DNA from: Clostridiales bacterium
Lineage (GTDB): Bacteria > Bacillota > Clostridia > Peptostreptococcales > Anaerovoracaceae
Direction: 5' to 3'
DNA: 11,275 bases
Assembly (NCBI GenBank): GCA_012735285.1
Contig: JAAYHT010000186.1
Coordinates: 1-11,275, forward strand
The position numbers were made by a program, and so were the translations under genes. Of the stretch, positions 7,372 to 11,275 are shown piece after piece. The stretch's first letter is position 1, and the number at the start of each line of letters is the position of its first letter. The notes under the pieces were generated by a model that was given only the letters and a program-made list of their open reading frames with translations, had not been told where the DNA came from and made no database searches.

Positions 7372-7400
7372 ATTATATCATCTTGACATTAAATGAGCAA
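7372..7400 (-). promoter_or_regulatory. Promoter of the acyl-CoA synthetase operon
   Basis: On the minus strand there is TTGCTC (7395-7400), a 17-base spacer and a perfect TATAAT (7372-7377). The TATAAT is preceded by TG in the extended -10 position (7379-7380). The predicted start is near 7365, giving a leader of about 50 bases before the ATG at 7317. It physically interleaves with the opposite-strand promoter at 7383-7411. Confidence 0.75.
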
Positions 7401-7411
7401 TAATATTTAAT
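7383..7411 (+). promoter_or_regulatory. Promoter of the DMT-cysK-permease operon
   Basis: A perfect -35 TTGACA (7383-7388), an ideal 17-base spacer and TTTAAT (7406-7411, five of six matches to TATAAT). The predicted start is near 7418, about 40 bases before the TTG start codon. That leader is too short for a T-box or S-box riboswitch, so control is probably at transcription initiation. The -35 lies inside the spacer of the opposing promoter. Confidence 0.75.
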
Positions 7412-7413
7412 GT
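7386..7413. promoter_or_regulatory. Palindromic operator candidate covering both divergent promoters
   Basis: A perfect inverted repeat, ACATTAAAT (7386-7394) and ATTTAATGT (7405-7413), has a ten-base centre. It covers half of the rightward -35, all of the rightward -10 and the leftward -35. A protein bound here would block both directions. The size and symmetry suit a dimeric repressor such as a TetR or MarR protein. It does not match the FapR or FadR sites I know well enough to name. Confidence 0.6.
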
Positions 7414-7458
7414 TAGTAGTGCAGTCAAAGAGTTTTGATTTTTTTGGAGAGTGATAAG

Positions 7459-8373
7459 TTGAATAAAAAGACACTGATAGGAAATGCTTTTCTCCTTCTT
7501 ACGGCAATCATTTGGGGATCAGCATTTGTGGCTCAACGCGTTGGTATGGACTATGTAGGGCCCCTCAAATTTGTAGCAGTGCGATTCTGGCTAGCAGTAT
7601 TAACTCTACTACCAATCGTATACCTAACAAATCTAGGTGGAAAAAATACCGAGCAAAGTCCAGAAGAATATATTCAATCTAAAAAGCCTTTAAGAATTGC
7701 CGGGTTCACTTGTGGAACCGTCCTTTTTATTGCTTCAACATTACAACAGTTTGGATTAGTCTTCACATCGGCGGGTAAAACAGGTTTCATAACTGCTTTA
7801 TACATTGTTCTAGTTCCTATCTTCGGTTTGTTCCTAAAGCAGAAAATAGGTATCAAATGTTGGGTTGGTGTTGCCTTTGGTACAGTAGGAATCTATTTTC
7901 TAACTCTGACCGAATCATTAACTATACAGCCTGGTGACCTGGTTGTACTTATCGGGGCAGCATTCTGGGCAATTCACGTACTAGTAATCGACCACTTCAA
8001 TCCATATGTAAATGCAGCCAAGCTATCCTTGATGCAGTTTGCGGTGTGCGCAACATATGGTACCATAGCCATGCTAATATTTGAAAGGCCAAGCTTGGGC
8101 AGTATTTTTAACGCAGCAATACCAATACTATATGCAGGGGTTTTATCTGCTGGCGTTGGATTTACACTTCAGATACTAGGGCAGAAGAATACTTCGCCAA
8201 CTGTTGCATCCTTATTACTCAGCATGGAGGCTGTATTTGCAGTCATATTCGGATTTATTTTATTAAAAGAAACCATGTCTTCAAGAGAGCTTTTAGGATG
8301 CATCTTAATGTTTATTGCAATAATAATATCTCAACTACCAAGCAAGTCAGTTGCAGAACCTAGTGAAACATAA
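7459..8373 (+). CDS. EamA/DMT family drug-metabolite exporter
   Basis: Ten-helix inner-membrane transporter built from two EamA repeats, 304 residues, the usual size. Repeat 1 shows AIIWGSAFVAQR near the N-terminus and TSAGKTGFITALYIVLVPIF around residues 104-123. Repeat 2 shows LLLSMEAVFAVIFGFILLKE in its last third, the repeat-2 counterpart of that block. Start: the TTG at 7459 has GGAG nine bases upstream (7446-7449). An upstream in-frame TTG at 7435 has no ribosome-binding site and would add eight residues that encode the real one. It is first in an operon with cysK (18 bases apart) and an APC permease. E. coli EamA (YdeD), of the same family, exports cysteine and O-acetylserine, which makes export of a sulfur amino acid or its precursor a reasonable inference here. 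The sequence alone does not prove the substrate. Confidence 0.9.
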   Translation: MNKKTLIGNAFLLLTAIIWGSAFVAQRVGMDYVGPLKFVAVRFWLAVLTLLPIVYLTNLGGKNTEQSPEEYIQSKKPLRIAGFTCGTVLFIASTLQQFGLVFTSAGKTGFITALYIVLVPIFGLFLKQKIGIKCWVGVAFGTVGIYFLTLTESLTIQPGDLVVLIGAAFWAIHVLVIDHFNPYVNAAKLSLMQFAVCATYGTIAMLIFERPSLGSIFNAAIPILYAGVLSAGVGFTLQILGQKNTSPTVASLLLSMEAVFAVIFGFILLKETMSSRELLGCILMFIAIIISQLPSKSVAEPSET

Positions 8374-8391
8374 TGAAAAGAAGGTGAAGTT

Positions 8392-9324
8392 ATGAAAATC
8401 TATAATAAATTAACTGATCTAGTGGGGAACACCCCTTTATTGAGATTGACAGAATATAGTAAAAAGGTAGGTGCTGAAAATGCAAACTTGATTGCTAAAC
8501 TGGAATATTTCAATCCTATGGGCAGTGTAAAGGATAGAGTTGCTGTCGCAATGATTGAAGATGCTGAAAAGCAAGGGCTATTAAAAAGAGGCAGTACAAT
8601 AATTGAGCCTACCAGCGGCAACACAGGCATCGGCTTAGCATTCGTTGCAGCGGCTAAAGGCTATCGAATAATCCTTACTATGCCCGATAACATGAGTCTG
8701 GAAAGACGAAACATGTTAATGGCTCTAGGCGCGGAGCTGGTTTTAACTCCTTCCAATAAGGGTATGAAAGGAGCTATCGCTGAAGCAGAAAGACTATGCG
8801 CAGAGATTAAAAACTCATTTATGCCCAGCCAATTTACCAATAGGGCCAATCCTCAGATCCACAGAGAAACTACTGCTGAAGAAATATGGCACGATACAGA
8901 CGGTCAAGTGGATATATTCGTTGCAGGAGTTGGAACAGGCGGAACTATTACAGGTGTAGGAGAAGCCCTAAAAAGCAAAAGCCGCTACGTTAAGATTGTA
9001 GCCGTTGAACCTTCCGATTCACCTGTGTTATCTGGAGGAGAGCCTGGTCCTCATAAACTCCAAGGAATTGGCGCGGGATTTGTTCCTGCTGTTCTAAACG
9101 TTGGCATTATTGACGAAACAATTAAGATTACAGCTGAGGAAGCATTTGAGACTGCAAGGCTCCTTGCTCAAACCGAAGGTCTTTTGGTGGGAATATCTTC
9201 CGGTGCAGCCGTGTATGCAGCCACAGTGTTGGCAAGACGAGAAGAGAATATAGGGAAGAACATAGTTGTTCTTCTGCCTGATTCAGGAGAAAGGTATTTA
9301 TCCGCAGATTTGTTTAACAAATAA
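8392..9324 (+). CDS. cysK: Cysteine synthase (O-acetylserine sulfhydrylase)
   Basis: PLP-dependent enzyme that makes cysteine from O-acetylserine and sulfide in the cytoplasm. Its 310 residues are typical of CysK. Seen: NPMGSVKDR with the PLP-binding Lys47, the substrate loop PTSGNTG at 73-79 with Asn77, QFTNRANPQIHRETT at 147-161, the phosphate-binding GTGGTITG at 181-188, the PGPHKLQGIGAGFVP segment, and GISSGAA near the C-terminus with the Ser expected to contact the PLP ring nitrogen. No N-terminal heme domain or C-terminal CBS domain is present, which argues against a classical cystathionine beta-synthase. The ATG at 8392 has AAGGTGA just upstream. It is the middle gene between two transporters. 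No serine acetyltransferase gene (cysE) lies in the window, so the O-acetylserine source is elsewhere. CysM-like use of other sulfur donors cannot be excluded. Confidence 0.93.
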   Translation: MKIYNKLTDLVGNTPLLRLTEYSKKVGAENANLIAKLEYFNPMGSVKDRVAVAMIEDAEKQGLLKRGSTIIEPTSGNTGIGLAFVAAAKGYRIILTMPDNMSLERRNMLMALGAELVLTPSNKGMKGAIAEAERLCAEIKNSFMPSQFTNRANPQIHRETTAEEIWHDTDGQVDIFVAGVGTGGTITGVGEALKSKSRYVKIVAVEPSDSPVLSGGEPGPHKLQGIGAGFVPAVLNVGIIDETIKITAEEAFETARLLAQTEGLLVGISSGAAVYAATVLARREENIGKNIVVLLPDSGERYLSADLFNK

Positions 9325-9334
9325 GGAGACGAAT

Positions 9335-10684
9335 ATGGAAAGACAAAAACGTGAGTACAACCTATTTACATCAATCGCAATGATTGTTGGAATTGTAATA
9401 GGTTCCGGTATTTTCTTTAAATCCGATGACATGCTCAACTATACAGGAGGTAATGTAGGTCTAGCCGTAATCATCTTCTGTATTGCATCCTTTACCATAG
9501 TATTCGGAAGCTTATGCTTTAGTAAACTCGCTTCAAAAACCGATAAGCCCGGCGGCCCTATAACATACTACAATGAATTTATAGGGAAGCGCTGGGCTAT
9601 TATGTTTGGTTGGTTTCAAGTCTTTATCTATTACCCAACTCTAGCCGTTATCCTTTCATGGGTAACAGGAATATATTTTTGTGCATTGTTTGGATTAGAT
9701 TGGGGTTTTAATGGTTATGTAGCTGTAGGCTTTGTCTGGTTCATAATATGTTTTGCCTACAATACCGCATCAGCAAAATTCGGAGGCAAATTCCAGGAAA
9801 CAGCTTTAATTATAAAACTTATCCCCCTATTTGTGATCGCAATAGGAGGTATCATATTTGGAGATCCTATAGGAGCGGTCACAAATCCTTCACCCCAAGC
9901 TATTGAAGCTACTAAAACCCTGGCCTGGGTTGCTGCAATCGGTCCTGTTGCCTTCTCCTTCGACGGTTGGGTAATATCCATGTCAGTAGCACACGAAGTA
10001 AAAAATTCAACGCGTAATATGCCTATTGCATTAGTTGTCGCTCCTATCTGTGTACTTATTGCTTATCTTCTTTATTTCCTAGGAATATGTGGATATATAG
10101 GACCGGAGCGAGTAATGGAAATGGGCGATGCAAGTGTAACCCTAATTGCTGAAAGCCTCCTTGGACCTACTTTCGCCATTCTAATTACTGCTTTCGTAAC
10201 AATATCGGTAATGGGAACTGCAAATGGTATTATTCTAGGTATTATCCGTCTACCCTACTCGCTAGCACTACGCAACGCTATACCGGGGTCATCAAGCTTA
10301 AAGAAACTAAACGCTAACAAAATGCCCTTTAATTCGGCTATAGCTGCAATGGTAATAAGCTTTGTCTGGTGGATAATACATTACTTACAAAATGAATTTC
10401 AATGGCTTGTCAACGGTGACATATCAGAAATCGCTATAGCAATGAGCTATATACTATATGTTCCATTGTACTATGCGGTATTCAAAATGTGGAGACAAGG
10501 AGAGTTTAAAGGCTTAAGATATGGAATAATATATCCAATATTTGCTACGATAGGCTCAGTTTTCGTACTAGTTGGAAGTATGGCTAATCCTCAGTTTAAA
10601 TATTTTATAATAATAAATTTAATTCCATTAATCTTAGGCTTTATTTACGGGAAGAAAGCATCAGATACGGTTGAAAACTATTAA
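9335..10684 (+). CDS. APC superfamily amino acid permease
   Basis: Twelve-helix amino acid transporter of the APC superfamily, 449 residues, resembling the LAT/SteT-like amino-acid/serine-threonine exchangers. The diagnostic unwound first helix GIVIGSGIFF is at 19-28; the Gly-Ser-Gly at 23-25 forms the carboxylate-binding site. The helix 6 region AAIGPVAFSFDGWV is also typical. The ATG at 9335 is set by AAGGAGA at 9323-9329, which overlaps the cysK stop codon. An open frame extends back to 9266 inside cysK, but that start has no ribosome-binding site. Only ten bases separate it from cysK, so the pair is almost certainly cotranslated. It may import serine, cysteine or another neutral amino acid as feedstock, or exchange it for product. 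The substrate is an inference from position. Confidence 0.88.
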   Translation: MERQKREYNLFTSIAMIVGIVIGSGIFFKSDDMLNYTGGNVGLAVIIFCIASFTIVFGSLCFSKLASKTDKPGGPITYYNEFIGKRWAIMFGWFQVFIYYPTLAVILSWVTGIYFCALFGLDWGFNGYVAVGFVWFIICFAYNTASAKFGGKFQETALIIKLIPLFVIAIGGIIFGDPIGAVTNPSPQAIEATKTLAWVAAIGPVAFSFDGWVISMSVAHEVKNSTRNMPIALVVAPICVLIAYLLYFLGICGYIGPERVMEMGDASVTLIAESLLGPTFAILITAFVTISVMGTANGIILGIIRLPYSLALRNAIPGSSSLKKLNANKMPFNSAIAAMVISFVWWIIHYLQNEFQWLVNGDISEIAIAMSYILYVPLYYAVFKMWRQGEFKGLRYGIIYPIFATIGSVFVLVGSMANPQFKYFIIINLIPLILGFIYGKKASDTVENY

Positions 10685-11029
10685 TTATTCTTTGTTCAAC
10701 TCAATAGTTGCTTTTAAATCTGGCGTGTTATTTTTAAAATACACGCCTTTAATTATTCCATTATCCCTATCTAAATCGGCTTCTATTGTAACGCTATCAT
10801 TCGATAATCTCAATTTTCCATTTACGAAACTGCCTTTTAAAATATAGTTTTCTAGTTCAGAAGGCTTAGTATCTGTAAGTCCCTTTGGCTGTTTTTCCTC
10901 TGAAACTTCAACACTTAAATTCCCATTATCATCTATGGACAATACTTCAATCTGGAAGTATTCATCTTCGATGTATTTATTCATTCCATCTATGCACAGT
11001 ATTCCTTTCCAAACTCCTAAAATATCCAT
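10685..11029 (-). CDS. Hypothetical small beta-rich cytoplasmic protein
   Basis: Unrecognised 114-residue protein. No signal peptide, cysteine-pair motif or membrane segment is seen. It is acidic and alternates hydrophobic and polar residues in short strands with turn signals (DDNGN, VNGKL, DRDNGIIKG). It opens with GVWKG and ends with a KATIEL strand, giving the look of a small beta-barrel or lipocalin-like sheet; this is impression, not a family match. The ATG at 11029 has AGAGG eight bases upstream; a GTG at 11038 lies inside that site and is rejected. It is transcribed alone, toward the permease operon, and its TAA directly abuts the permease TAA with no bases between. It is divergent from an XRE-type regulator across a short promoter region, so the two may be functionally linked. 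Function unknown. Confidence 0.75.
   Translation of the reverse strand: MDILGVWKGILCIDGMNKYIEDEYFQIEVLSIDDNGNLSVEVSEEKQPKGLTDTKPSELENYILKGSFVNGKLRLSNDSVTIEADLDRDNGIIKGVYFKNNTPDLKATIELNKE
10722..10757 (+). terminator. Candidate terminator of the cysK operon, inside the convergent gene
   Basis: GGCGTGT (10722-10728) and ACACGCC (10741-10747) form a seven-pair GC-rich stem with a 12-base loop, followed on the plus strand by TTTAATTATT. It begins 37 bases after the permease stop, and no better terminator is visible. It lies within codons 95-103 of the opposite-strand hypothetical gene. The tail is only moderately T-rich, so efficiency may be partial. Confidence 0.45.
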
Positions 11030-11049
11030 ATTATTCACCTCTTAGATAT

Positions 11050-11077
11050 ATTATCACATTCAGAGCAAAAGCTACAA
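11050..11077 (-). promoter_or_regulatory. Promoter of the hypothetical gene
   Basis: On the minus strand there is TTGTAG (11072-11077), a 16-base spacer and GATAAT (11050-11055) with TG in the extended -10 position. Transcription would start near 11043, leaving a very short leader that just includes the ribosome-binding site at 11036-11043. Confidence 0.5.
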
Positions 11078-11145
11078 CAAATTTATTTCCTATTTAAGCC
11101 ATAATGAGACATATAATCATTGAATTATGTAATGCTTTTAAAACT

Positions 11146-11174
11146 TTGTCCCTATAAAATATTCGAGTTATTAT
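11146..11174 (+). promoter_or_regulatory. Promoter of the XRE regulator gene
   Basis: TTGTCC (11146-11151), a 17-base spacer and TATTAT (11169-11174) give a good sigma-A match. The predicted start is near 11181, directly upstream of the GGAG ribosome-binding site at 11191-11194. A small dyad TACC-TAAA-GGTA (11177-11188) lies on the start site and could serve as an autoregulatory operator. That last point is speculative, since the arms are only four bases. Confidence 0.5.
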
Positions 11175-11202
11175 TTTACCTAAAGGTATAGGAGTAAGGC
11201 TT

Positions 11203-11275
11203 ATGGATAACTTTCAGAAACAATTAGGTGCAAGATTAAGAAATATTCGAATAGCTAAGAACTACAGTATAGAAG
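11203..11275 (+). CDS. XRE/Cro family helix-turn-helix regulator, N-terminal fragment cut by window edge
   Basis: The first 24 codons of a gene running off the right end, reading MDNFQKQLGARLRNIRIAKN and then YSIE. The pattern LGxRLRxIRxxKxYSIE is the usual opening of an XRE/Cro-type HTH DNA-binding domain (helix 1 and the start of helix 2). The ATG at 11203 has GGAG eight bases upstream and a promoter at the right distance. It is divergent from the hypothetical gene. Whether it is a short repressor or carries an extra sensor domain (such as cupin, as in amino-acid or sulfur regulators) cannot be seen. Confidence 0.75.
   Translation, partial: MDNFQKQLGARLRNIRIAKNYSIE

Noticed and set aside
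7435..7458. Longer DMT exporter start at TTG 7435
   Set aside because: No ribosome-binding site precedes it, and the added codons contain the GGAG that serves the TTG at 7459.
7318..7458. T-box, S-box or other cysteine-related riboswitch upstream of the cysK operon
   Set aside because: The predicted leader is only about 40 bases with no conserved T-box or S-box sequence and no terminator/antiterminator pair.
9266..9334. Longer permease start within cysK
   Set aside because: The extra 23 residues lie entirely in cysK coding sequence plus the ribosome-binding site and do not resemble an APC N-terminus; the ATG at 9335 has a perfect site.

Overview
The window looks like chromosomal DNA of a low-GC Gram-positive anaerobe, most likely a Clostridia-type Firmicute that uses amino acids or peptides. 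The grounds are the AT-rich spacers, the strong AAGGAG/GGAG ribosome-binding sites, sigma-A-like promoters, tightly packed short operons, and gene content rich in amino-acid and peptide handling. This placement is inference. No mobile element, CRISPR array, rRNA or tRNA was seen.

Layout, left to right. (1) 60-3608, minus strand: a probable three-gene unit read as NhaC-type Na+/H+ antiporter, M20 metallopeptidase, then a YtcJ-type amidohydrolase that stops at about half the family's length. (2) 3609-3783: a dense non-coding stretch with a possible start-codon hairpin for the antiporter, an AT-rich palindrome, a tandem 18-base repeat and the terminator of the next unit. (3) 3784-7317, minus strand: two tandem, intact AMP-forming acyl-CoA synthetase paralogues in one operon. 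(4) 7318-7458: a compact divergent control region where two good promoters physically interleave around a perfect 9+9 inverted repeat. (5) 7459-10684, plus strand: a three-gene operon of an EamA/DMT exporter, cysteine synthase (CysK) and an APC amino-acid permease. (6) 10685-11029, minus strand: a small beta-rich protein of unknown function whose stop codon abuts that of the permease. (7) 11030-11202: a second divergent promoter region, followed by the first 24 codons of an XRE-type regulator that runs off the right edge.

How the genes may work together (inference). The left unit looks like uptake or ion coupling plus hydrolysis of a small amidated, N-acylated or peptide substrate. The central unit activates fatty or aryl acids with ATP and CoA. 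The right unit makes and moves cysteine or related amino acids. Because the acyl-CoA synthetase and cysteine units share one overlapping promoter region with a palindrome, they are probably switched reciprocally or by one repressor. A link through CoA, which is built from cysteine, is possible but unproven.

No clearly new defence or mobile system was found. The most interesting signals are regulatory: the interleaved divergent promoters at 7372-7413 and the hairpin that would bury the antiporter start codon at 3605-3665.
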